This document shows, in pieces, positions 39,871-47,560 of a stretch of 64,000 bases of DNA. A program made the position numbers and the translations under genes. Position 1 is the stretch's first letter. Each line of letters starts with the position of its first letter. The stretch lies in NCBI RefSeq assembly GCF_024707525.1, contig NZ_CP062231.1, positions 682,001 to 746,000 on the forward strand, in the 5' to 3' direction. The notes below the pieces were generated by a model, which searched no databases, was not told the origin of the DNA, and saw nothing but the letters and a program-made list of their open reading frames with translations. The stretch is from Rhizobium sp. TH2. Lineage in GTDB: Bacteria; Pseudomonadota; Alphaproteobacteria; Rhizobiales; Rhizobiaceae.

Positions 39871-40884
39871 CTATTCCGCAGGTGCCGGCAGCCTCTGTGG
39901 GCGATTTTTCCACAGCCCGGTCAGGATTCTACGCGAGGGATCTTCGATAATCGTATAGCTCGCCCAGGCAAAAACATAGGCAAGTGCGATCGAAAGTAAG
40001 AGCGCCGGCTCGGTGGAGATAAACCCGCCCAGCAGTCGCGTGCCGATGAAGATCACCGGCACATGAAACAGGTAAAGCGAAAAACTGATCTTGCCGATGA
40101 ACACAAGCGGCCTGCTGGCCAGCACGGCCTCCGAGATCCGGTTGCTGCACGCAGCCAGATAGACAATGACCGTGCCGGTCAATGCCGAGGTCAGCCCCCA
40201 GAATGTCGTCTCGGTCGGGATCAGGCTGCGGCAGAGGAAGAAGAAGACGAGAAGGGCGAGCGCGGCGACGCCTGTGACCGGACCGTCCGGCCGCGTCTTC
40301 TGGATCGCGAAAAGACGCCCGGCAAACGCACCGAATAGAAAATAGGGAAGCTTCGACGTGAGCAGTATGCCGGGGCCGGGAAAGCCGAGATAGGCATCGA
40401 CCGCCAGGAGCACCGCCGTTAGGACACCGATCCACTGATAGCGGATCGGGTTCTGGAACCACAGCCACAGCAGCACGAAGAACAGATAGAACTGGATTTC
40501 CGGAGGAATGGACCAGAACACGCCCGTCGAGCCGAGCATGGCGAGATGCCGGACGATCTGCCCGACGCCGTGGAGCGGCTGGATGTAATCCGCGCAGGCA
40601 AGCGACAGAACCGCGACAAACAGCACGGCGACGGCATAGACCGGGTAGATGCGGGCGAAGCGGTGAATCAGGTAGTTGCCCGCATCGACGGGCCGGTTGC
40701 TGTAGAGCAGCGACATCAGGAAGCCGCTGAGCGAGAAGAAGATCGCAACCGCCTCGTGACCGACGCCCACTTTCATCCAAGCGTACATGGAGGGGTAGAA
40801 GAATGGCAGGTGAGAGAAAACCACGGCGGACGCGGCAATGCCGCGCAACCCATCCAGGCTCGCGATGCGAAATTCCTGTGCCAT
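39871..40884 (-). CDS. Acyltransferase 3 family membrane protein
   Basis: A 337-residue OafA/YrhL-type O-acyltransferase with about ten transmembrane helices. The N-terminal 'IASLDGLRGIAASAVVFSHL' carries the conserved Arg and His, with RFARIYPVY and 'SYTIIEDPSRR' further on. Such enzymes acetylate surface polysaccharides using cytoplasmic acyl-CoA. It is convergent with the TetR gene. Confidence 0.88.
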   Translation of the reverse strand: MAQEFRIASLDGLRGIAASAVVFSHLPFFYPSMYAWMKVGVGHEAVAIFFSLSGFLMSLLYSNRPVDAGNYLIHRFARIYPVYAVAVLFVAVLSLACADYIQPLHGVGQIVRHLAMLGSTGVFWSIPPEIQFYLFFVLLWLWFQNPIRYQWIGVLTAVLLAVDAYLGFPGPGILLTSKLPYFLFGAFAGRLFAIQKTRPDGPVTGVAALALLVFFFLCRSLIPTETTFWGLTSALTGTVIVYLAACSNRISEAVLASRPLVFIGKISFSLYLFHVPVIFIGTRLLGGFISTEPALLLSIALAYVFAWASYTIIEDPSRRILTGLWKNRPQRLPAPAE

Positions 40885-40988
40885 GATCCCGGAGCCCTTC
40901 AATGTCAGGCAAAACAGGACATTAGGCGAGGCCGGTTAAGGATCGGTCAATGATTGCGGTGGCCCTTGGGAAATGACATAATCAGCCG

Positions 40989-41264
40989 ATGAAGAAGGCT
41001 GATGTTGACGCTCTTGTGCTCGTCAAAGTAAACGCCCCGCACAGCAAGGTGCTGGACGCCAACGAAATTGCATTCCTGCTGACAAACCCAATGGAAATGC
41101 GCACTGCTATTGGCCCGATGTCCACTTTCTTCTACGAATTGGATGGTGACTTGCAGAAATGCTTTGCCGAATTTCACAACGTCCCAATATCTTCGCTCGA
41201 AGCCGCATTAACGTTATTCGATCAATGGTCCGGCGCGCGGCGGATTGTGGCGTCGGGCACTTGA
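40989..41264 (+). CDS. Small cytoplasmic protein, upstream partner of a broken nucleotidyltransferase-like gene
   Basis: A 91-residue protein (KKADVDALVLVKVNAPHSKV, 'MSTFFYELDGDLQKCFAEF') with no signal peptide. Its stop codon overlaps the ATG of the next reading frame by one base (TGATG), the coupling typical of toxin-antitoxin-like pairs. I read it as the intact first gene of a two-gene module whose second gene is destroyed. The function is inferred from position only. Confidence 0.5.
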   Translation: MKKADVDALVLVKVNAPHSKVLDANEIAFLLTNPMEMRTAIGPMSTFFYELDGDLQKCFAEFHNVPISSLEAALTLFDQWSGARRIVASGT

Positions 41265-41639
41265 TGGCAAACGGCTGGAAGCAACTGCTTGCGATCGCCT
41301 GCGACATGATCGACCCGTAAACGCGGAATATCCGATTATCGACTCTTGGACACTTGGCGGCGGCACGGCGCCAATATCCTGCCGCGCGACATCTTCGATA
41401 TCGCCGCAGCAAGCCTGGATCACCGTCAGATGCTCGTAGCCGAGCTTTCCAACCACAAGTCCAAAGTTGCCCGGGCTTTGGCGCAGATAGAGGCAGGCGA
41501 ACGCGGCTATGTCGATAGCGCTATCGCCGATCTTCCCATCCGGCCGAGTTTTGATGGTCTCAAGAAAGATGCGGTCGGCATTGCCACCGAACTGTTGAGA
41601 GAAGCAGTGACTCGCCCTACCCCTGCATCCGAAACGTAA
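41264..41639 (+). pseudogene. Remnant of AbiEii/AbiGii-like nucleotidyltransferase gene
   Basis: Three fragments of one protein lie in three frames. MANGWKQLLAIACDMIDP ends at a stop at 41318-41320. Next comes 'YPIIDSWTLGGGTA', the start of the nucleotidyltransferase motif, though the HRxSxDxD stretch that should follow is deleted. Last is 'RDIFDIAAASLDHRQM' and a helical C-terminus running to 41639. The remnant is about 125 codons against some 230-300 in intact proteins of this type. Its end overlaps the convergent TetR gene by 23 bp. Confidence 0.55.
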
Positions 41640-42267
41640 ACCGGCGTGACACCTCGATATCCTCTTCCGTCGGCTCCTGCCCGGAGAAGCTCTTCAGGTA
41701 GGCCGCCACATGCCCATGCCTCGTCTCGAGGTCTTCGTCGACCTCAAGCACATAATGCCCGACCTGGGTGAAATAGAGCACACGGGCGCGGATCAGGGCG
41801 TCCTCCTCGTCATAGCCATGGCGGCGGAACATGCTGGCGACGGCTTCCAGGCGCTGGCTGTCGGCGAGGCGGACGACGGCTTTCACCTCATCGGAGCGAC
41901 GGGCCCAGAGGCGGACGGCCATGTCGAGCTTGGGGTCGTAGAGGCTTTCGTCGGTCCAGCATTCGAAGACGTTGATGATGGCGCGGATGATGGTCGGCGC
42001 CGGGCGGTTGGCGCGCTCGATCATCGGCCCGGTATTGATCTTCAGCCAGTGGTCGAGCAACTGATTGTGCAGGTCCTTCAGGCTCTCGAAGAACCAGTAG
42101 AAGCTCGACCGCGAGACATTGAGCTCGCGCGCGATCACCTGCACCTTGACCTCGTCGATGCCGTGATTGACGAGCGCGCGGATCGCGTGGTTGAGCCAGT
42201 CCTCCTTGGTGGACCGGCCGCCTTCCTCGCTCGTGGCGATCGCCGTCAATCGCGTGCCTCCAGCCAT
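41617..42267 (-). CDS. TetR family regulator at the end of the sox operon
   Basis: A 216-residue regulator with HTH 'VQVIARELNVSRSSFYWFFES' and a C-terminal domain with 'LYDPKLDMAVRLWARR'. Its start overlaps the end of soxG by 22 bp, so it is co-translated with the sarcosine oxidase genes and probably feeds back on them or on the island. Confidence 0.88.
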   Translation of the reverse strand: MAGGTRLTAIATSEEGGRSTKEDWLNHAIRALVNHGIDEVKVQVIARELNVSRSSFYWFFESLKDLHNQLLDHWLKINTGPMIERANRPAPTIIRAIINVFECWTDESLYDPKLDMAVRLWARRSDEVKAVVRLADSQRLEAVASMFRRHGYDEEDALIRARVLYFTQVGHYVLEVDEDLETRHGHVAAYLKSFSGQEPTEEDIEVSRRFTFRMQG

Positions 42268-42758
42268 TGCCAGACATAGGGCGCAAAACCGCGCTCGACA
42301 TGGATGCGGAGTTTGCCGTCACGATGATAGACGATCGCCTGCTGGGCCGCAAAGACCGTTGCCGCGCTCGGGCTCTTGGCGCGTGGATCGACGAACATGG
42401 CTTCGGCGATGAGGTCGGCGAGGCCCGGGCCTTCGAACTCGAAGACATGATACATGGCGCTGACATCGGTGATGGCATAGCCGTGCGCGTGCCAACCGGC
42501 CGGCGTGCTGGACGACGGTGCGTTGACCGCCAAAAGCCGGTCGCGGGCGATGCGCAGTGCATAGCGGTCGCCGGAAACGTCGCCGAAGGCACCCACACCC
42601 GTGTCGGGCAGACCGGCTGCGGTGGCAAATCCACTCAGGTTGCCGCTGACCAGATGCTGCGGACCAACATCGATGGTCCGCGCCGCAAGGCCGTTGTGAT
42701 CTATATTCGCGCCGCGCCAATCCGGGACGCTCGGCCAGCTTGACGTCAAATCACGCAT
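42246..42758 (-). CDS. soxG: Sarcosine oxidase subunit gamma
   Basis: A 170-residue gamma subunit of heterotetrameric sarcosine oxidase. Typical features are 'DRYALRIARDRLLAVNAP', 'TDVSAMYHVFEFEGPGLADL' and the final 'IHVERGFAPYVWQWLEA'. The start is the ATG at 42756-42758, 8 bp inside the soxA end and preceded by AAGGAGGG. A longer frame to 42800 exists but is not needed. Order B-D-A-G is canonical. Confidence 0.9.
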   Translation of the reverse strand: MRDLTSSWPSVPDWRGANIDHNGLAARTIDVGPQHLVSGNLSGFATAAGLPDTGVGAFGDVSGDRYALRIARDRLLAVNAPSSSTPAGWHAHGYAITDVSAMYHVFEFEGPGLADLIAEAMFVDPRAKSPSAATVFAAQQAIVYHRDGKLRIHVERGFAPYVWQWLEARD

Positions 42759-45711
42759 TGAGCCGCCCTCCTTCTGGATCAAAGGCACTGGGGCCGACAA
42801 TGCGCGCCTTCCGCACTTCGCCCATGTGCCTCACGTCGATGATCTCGCCCTGCCGGCTGATGCCGCGTTCGATCAGGCCGAGCGCGATGGGCCGGTTGAG
42901 TGTCGGGCTCATGTAGCTCGAGGTGACATAGCCGATCGAGCGGTGCTTGCCGCCGATCCATTCCACGCCGTGGGCGCCGGCTGCCAGCATGCCGCCGCCA
43001 TCGGCGACTTCGAGGCCGACATATTCCTTGCGGTCCTTGCGCTGGGCGTCGTCCATCATGAGGGAACGCCTGCCGAGGAATTCGACCTTCTTGTTCTTGA
43101 GCGGGCCGTGCAGGCCCATATCGGCGGGGCGGGTCAGGCCGTCGGTATCCTTGCCGACGATGATGTAGCCCTTCTCGGCCCGCATCACGAGCAGCGCTTC
43201 GGAACCCATCAGCACGGCATCGAAGGCGCGGCCGCGTTGTTTCAGCTCGTTCCACAGTACTTCGGCGCGATCGGCGCGGATGGTGATTTCGTAGGACCGG
43301 TCGCCGGTGAAGCTGACGCGCGTGATGCGCACCGGATCGCCGCGATAGCTGCCATGGACCAGCGACATATGCGGCAGCGTCGCGTCGTCGAGCGGCGCGT
43401 CGAAGGCGATGGTCGAAAGCAGGTCGCGCGAGCGCGGGCCGGTGACCGTCAGCGTCGCATAGTTGGCGGTGGCGTTGTGGATATAGACCTTCTTGCGGTC
43501 GAAGCGATCCTGCCGCCAGTCCTCCAGCATCGAATGGACGCCGGCGACATGCGAGGACGAGCAGGAGACGACGAAATGATCGTCGGCCAGCCGCACCAGC
43601 ACGCCGTCGTCATAGACGATGCCGGTCTCGGTGAGGATGAAGCAGTAGCGGCATTTGCCCGGCTTCAGCGTCGAGACAGTATTGTAGAACATGAAATCGA
43701 GGAATTCGGCGGCCTGCGGTCCGATCACCTCGATCTTGCCCAGCGTCGAGCCGTCAAACAGCGCGACACTCTCGCGGGCTTGCCGCACCTCGCGGGCGAT
43801 CTCGGTATCGGCATCGCCCTTGCCGAAAAAGGCGGGACGCAACCAGCCGCCATAATCCCAGAATACGGCGCCATCGGCACGGTGGATGTTCTCCAGCGGC
43901 AGGCGGCGGACGGGATTGAAGAAATTGCCGGAGCGCTTGCCCGCGAAGCTCGCGATTGGCACCGGCGTGAAGGGCGGGCGGTAAGTCGTCGTGCCGACTT
44001 CGGGGATCGTGCGGCCGGTGATGGCAGCCATCAGAGCGAGGCCGTTGAGGTTCGATGTCTTGCCCTGGTCGGTCGCCATGCCGAGCGTGGTGTAGCGCTT
44101 GAGATGCTCGACCGAGGTAAAGTTTTCGCGCGCCGCGAGTTCTACATCCTTGGCGGTCACGTCGTTCTGGAAATCGATCCAGACGCGGCCCTTCTGGCCG
44201 GGCTTGGGCCAGATGGGGGAGATGGAGTAGTCAGGCATTAGAGTGCTGGGCTCACCCCCCTCTGTCCTGCCGGACATCTCCCCCTCAAGGGGGGAGATTG
44301 GATGGGGCGCTGCCTCGACTTCCCGATCTCCCCCCTTGAGGGGGAGATGTCGCGAAGCGACAGAGGGGGGTGAAGCCAAGGCGGTGATCTTCGAAAGCGT
44401 AAACACCCCATTCGCCGCGCCGACGACCTTCAGATTGGCAATCTCCGTGCCCGGCACAAAAGTCTGCAAGGGCTCGTCCCAGCGGAGCTTGCCCCTCGAT
44501 TGGCCATAGAGATGAATGGTCGGCGTCCAGCCGCCGGAGGCGAGCACGGCATCGCAGGCGATGTGGCTGCCGTCATCCAGCACGACGCCGGTGACTTCCA
44601 TCTTGCCCTGTGCCTCGACAATGCGGCGTCCCGCGAGCATCCGAATGCCGGGTGTTGCGGGTGCCGGAGCATCGGCGCGACTGTCGATCAGCAGCACGCG
44701 GGTGCCGGTCGCGGCCAGGGCTTCGGCCACTTCGAGCCCCGAGGAATTGTTGGCGGCGATCACGATCTCGCGGCCGACCACGACGCCGTGGCGGCGGAGA
44801 TAGGCGAGACCGGCATCGGCGGACATGATGCCCGGCAGGTCATTGTTGGCGAAGGGGAGCGGACGCTCGATGGCGCCGGTCGCGAGCACCATTTCCTTGG
44901 CGTAGACGCGCCAGAGCGTATCCGGGCGGCCATCGCCGTGGCGCTGGTTGAGGCCAGTCACGCCGTGGTCGTAGATGCCGAAGGCAGTCGTGTCGGTGAG
45001 CAACGTTGCGCCTAGTTCCTTCAGTCGCTCGACAGCCGATGCGACCCATTCGCGCGCTGGCTTTCCGTCGATCTGGGCACCATGGTCGCGATGGCTGAGC
45101 GCGCCGCCGGCCTCTGACTTCTCGTCGGCGACGATCACGCGCTTTCCAGCTTCCGCTGCTTCAAGCGCGGCCATGAGCCCGGCCGGCCCCATGCCGACCA
45201 CGAGGACATCGGGATGCATATTCCGCTGGGTCGCCAGCCCGGTCTTCTCCCAGTCGCGATCGATCTTGCCGAGGCCCGCCATCTCGCGGATGTTGGGTTC
45301 GTAGAGGTGCCAATCTGGGAAGATGAAGGTCTTGTAGTAGAAGGCCGCCGGGATGAAGCGCGAGAAGCGGTCGAGATAGGAGAAGCGGTCGTTTTTGGCG
45401 GTCGGATCGTTGTTGACGCTGCGGACCTTCAGCCCATCGACGGCATCGACCACCGTGGCACGGTTGTTCGGCGAACTGGAAACAGGTCCCGAAACATCGA
45501 TCAGCGCGTTCGGCTCTTCCGAGCCATGGCCCCAGAGGCCGCGCGGGCGGTGATATTTGAAGCTGCGGGCGACGATGCGGATATTGCCGGCGAGTAGCGC
45601 GGATGCGACGGTGTCGCCGGCAAAACCCTGCACGGTCTGGCCGTCGAAGGTGAAGCTCAGCGGCTTGGCGCGGTCGATAGCGCCGCCTTGGTCAAGTCTA
45701 TACGCACCCAT
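42751..45711 (-). CDS. soxA: Sarcosine oxidase subunit alpha
   Basis: A 986-residue alpha subunit. It has an N-terminal 2Fe-2S-like/ubiquitin-fold region ('SFTFDGQTVQGFAGDTVASA'), the dinucleotide-binding VVGMGPAGLMAALEAA (about 166-181), then a folate-binding aminomethyltransferase-like half ('VDFQNDVTAKD'-type start, 'PGKCRYCFILTETG', ending 'MGEVRKARIVGPSAFDPEGG'). The complex oxidises sarcosine to glycine and hands the methyl to tetrahydrofolate. Residues about 447-487 come from a palindromic repeat inserted in frame between the two halves. The start overlaps the soxD stop (TGATG). Confidence 0.94.
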   Translation of the reverse strand: MGAYRLDQGGAIDRAKPLSFTFDGQTVQGFAGDTVASALLAGNIRIVARSFKYHRPRGLWGHGSEEPNALIDVSGPVSSSPNNRATVVDAVDGLKVRSVNNDPTAKNDRFSYLDRFSRFIPAAFYYKTFIFPDWHLYEPNIREMAGLGKIDRDWEKTGLATQRNMHPDVLVVGMGPAGLMAALEAAEAGKRVIVADEKSEAGGALSHRDHGAQIDGKPAREWVASAVERLKELGATLLTDTTAFGIYDHGVTGLNQRHGDGRPDTLWRVYAKEMVLATGAIERPLPFANNDLPGIMSADAGLAYLRRHGVVVGREIVIAANNSSGLEVAEALAATGTRVLLIDSRADAPAPATPGIRMLAGRRIVEAQGKMEVTGVVLDDGSHIACDAVLASGGWTPTIHLYGQSRGKLRWDEPLQTFVPGTEIANLKVVGAANGVFTLSKITALASPPSVASRHLPLKGGDREVEAAPHPISPLEGEMSGRTEGGEPSTLMPDYSISPIWPKPGQKGRVWIDFQNDVTAKDVELAARENFTSVEHLKRYTTLGMATDQGKTSNLNGLALMAAITGRTIPEVGTTTYRPPFTPVPIASFAGKRSGNFFNPVRRLPLENIHRADGAVFWDYGGWLRPAFFGKGDADTEIAREVRQARESVALFDGSTLGKIEVIGPQAAEFLDFMFYNTVSTLKPGKCRYCFILTETGIVYDDGVLVRLADDHFVVSCSSSHVAGVHSMLEDWRQDRFDRKKVYIHNATANYATLTVTGPRSRDLLSTIAFDAPLDDATLPHMSLVHGSYRGDPVRITRVSFTGDRSYEITIRADRAEVLWNELKQRGRAFDAVLMGSEALLVMRAEKGYIIVGKDTDGLTRPADMGLHGPLKNKKVEFLGRRSLMMDDAQRKDRKEYVGLEVADGGGMLAAGAHGVEWIGGKHRSIGYVTSSYMSPTLNRPIALGLIERGISRQGEIIDVRHMGEVRKARIVGPSAFDPEGGRLNA
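44252..44373. repeat. 122-bp palindromic element inside soxA
   Basis: The perfect 15-bp terminal inverted repeats are TCACCCCCCTCTGTC (44252-44266) and its complement (44359-44373). A second perfect 26-bp inverted repeat pairs 44273-44298 with 44326-44351, leaving a 27-base loop. The whole element can fold into one long hairpin. It is read through in soxA as about 41 residues, including PLKGGDREVEAAPHPISPLE and GEMSGRTEGG. Protein strings like these recur in Hyphomicrobiales annotations because this repeat family inserts in genes. Confidence 0.9.
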
Positions 45712-45980
45712 CACGCTTCTCCCTCGGGCAGCAGGGCCGTCGAGGAATTGACGATGTGCGAGAGCGTGTCGCGGTTCATGGTGAAGACTTCCATGCAGGT
45801 CAGGTGCTTCCAGATTTCTTTCGACTCGCCACGCGGATTGTTGTGCGAGAAGAGGTAGGACGACCAGGTCTCGGGGCTCACCTCGAGAAAGCCTTCTGGA
45901 CGAAGGTTGCCGAGATCGCCGGCGAAGTGGAATTCGGTTTCCGGGCGCGGGCCGCAGAAGGGGCAGGGGAAGGTTTGCAT
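45711..45980 (-). CDS. soxD: Sarcosine oxidase subunit delta
   Basis: An 89-residue zinc-binding delta subunit. Cys6 and Cys9 (FPCPFCGPR) with His59 and Cys62 (WKHLTC) form the likely zinc site known for this subunit. It lies between soxB (18 bp upstream) and soxA (1-bp overlap), giving B-D-A-G. Confidence 0.93.
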   Translation of the reverse strand: MQTFPCPFCGPRPETEFHFAGDLGNLRPEGFLEVSPETWSSYLFSHNNPRGESKEIWKHLTCMEVFTMNRDTLSHIVNSSTALLPEGEA

Positions 45981-45998
45981 GTCTTGGTTCCTCTCCCG

Positions 45999-47252
45999 TC
46001 AGTGCGCGATGCCGGAGCCGGCCGCTTCGTCGATCAGCCGCCCGGTCTGGAAGCGGTCGAGATCGAAGGGCCGTGTCAGGTCGTGGTGCTTGCCATTGGC
46101 CATCATGTAGGCCGTCATTTCGCCGCCCACCGGGATGGACTTGAAGCCGCCGGTGCCCCAGCCGCAATTCAGGTAGAGGCCGGGCAGCGGGCTTTCGCCC
46201 ATGATCGGCGAGGAGTCGGGCGTCACGTCGACCACGCCGCCCCATTGCCGCATCAGCTTGAGCTGGCCGACGGTGGGGAACATTTCCATCAGGCCGGACA
46301 GCACCACTTCAAGCGCCGGCAGGTTGCCGCGCTGGGCGTAGGACGGCACGCGGTCGATGCCGCCGCCGATGACAAGCTCGCCCTTGTCGGACTGGCTGAC
46401 ATAGGTCGCGGTGGCCGGCGCCAGCACGACGGTGTCGAGGATCGGCTTGACCGGCTCGGAGACGCAGGCCTGCAACGTGTAGGAGATGACCGGCAGCCGG
46501 AAGCCGGCCTTGGCGGCCATCTGCGACGAGTTGCCGGCGACTGAAAGACTGACCTTGTCGGAACGGATCGGGCCCTTCGAGGTCATCACGCCGCGGCAGC
46601 GTCCGCCCTCGATGAGGAACTCGGTGACCTCGCAATTCTGGATGATATCGACGCCGAGACGATCCGCGGCACGGGCATAACCCCAGGCAACAGCATCGTG
46701 ACGCGCGACACCGGCACGGCCCTGCCAGACGCCACCGAGCACCTGGAAGCGGCTGTTCGCCGAGAAATCGTAAAGCGGCACGATCTTCTTGCAGGCCTCG
46801 ACATCGAGCAGTTCGGAATCGATCCCATTGATCTGCATTGCATTGACCAGGCGGGCGGCGATTTCCATCTCGCCCTTGGAGTGGACCATGGTCAGCACGC
46901 CGCGCTGCGAGAACATGACGTTGTAGTTCAGGTCCTTCGACAGGCCCTCATAGAGCTGCAGCGAGCGCTCGTAGAGAGCCGCACTTTCCGGATAGAAATA
47001 GTTGGAGCGGATGGTGGTCGTATTGCGGCCCGTATTGCCGCCGCCCAGCCAGCCCTTCTCGATAACAGCGACATTGGTGATGCCGTGGTTCTTGGCAAGG
47101 TAATAGGCCGTCGCCAGCCCATGCCCGCCGCCGCCGATGATGATCGCATCGTATTTCGATTTCGGCTCGGGCGATCGCCAGGCAGGCTTCCAGCCTTTCT
47201 GGTTGGCGAAGCCTTCCTTGATGAGCGAGAGGAGGGAGTAGTGGCGGGTCAT
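45999..47252 (-). CDS. soxB: Sarcosine oxidase subunit beta
   Basis: A 417-residue DAO-family flavoprotein and the catalytic subunit that oxidises sarcosine. The FAD-binding IIIGGGGHGLATAYYLA is at about 37-53, 'EKGWLGGGNTGRNTT' at about 65-79, and the His of 'ARHDAVAWGY' (about 185) is the expected covalent FMN site. The C-terminal GGFKSIPVGG closes the FAD domain. It is the first gene of the sox operon, with a palindromic element upstream. Confidence 0.94.
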   Translation of the reverse strand: MTRHYSLLSLIKEGFANQKGWKPAWRSPEPKSKYDAIIIGGGGHGLATAYYLAKNHGITNVAVIEKGWLGGGNTGRNTTTIRSNYFYPESAALYERSLQLYEGLSKDLNYNVMFSQRGVLTMVHSKGEMEIAARLVNAMQINGIDSELLDVEACKKIVPLYDFSANSRFQVLGGVWQGRAGVARHDAVAWGYARAADRLGVDIIQNCEVTEFLIEGGRCRGVMTSKGPIRSDKVSLSVAGNSSQMAAKAGFRLPVISYTLQACVSEPVKPILDTVVLAPATATYVSQSDKGELVIGGGIDRVPSYAQRGNLPALEVVLSGLMEMFPTVGQLKLMRQWGGVVDVTPDSSPIMGESPLPGLYLNCGWGTGGFKSIPVGGEMTAYMMANGKHHDLTRPFDLDRFQTGRLIDEAAGSGIAH

Positions 47253-47315
47253 TGGCGGCTTTCGCTCATGTGCTTCAAGAAATTTCCCCTCTCTGATTCA
47301 TTCATGGCGAAGCAT

Positions 47316-47522
47316 CACCCCTCACCAACTTCGACCAAACGATCGGTTGCGCCTCTCGCGGTCTTCGTATCCTCTCCCGCAAGGGGAGAGGTAAACCTGT
47401 GGCGCCGCCTCACTTCACGCAGAGGCGGCGCTTGTGGCACCTCTTACCTCTCCCCCTGCGGGAGAGGATAGCAAGTCCGCATGAGGCAAAGCCGAATGCA
47501 TGGACGCGCTTGGTGAGGGGTG
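47316..47522. repeat. 207-bp palindromic element upstream of soxB
   Basis: It fills most of the 308 bp between soxB and the upstream dehydrogenase gene. The terminal inverted repeats CACCCCTCACCAA (47316-47328 and 47510-47522) are perfect. An inner inverted repeat pairs 47370-47394 with 47444-47468 (24 of 25), and an apical stem pairs GCGCCGCCTC with its complement (47402-47411, 47422-47431). It has no coding potential and looks like a MITE-like rhizobial intergenic repeat of a different sequence from that in soxA. Confidence 0.88.
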
Positions 47523-47560
47523 GCCTGCGCTCCAAAATTGGAGCGTGGGCCTATTGGAAA

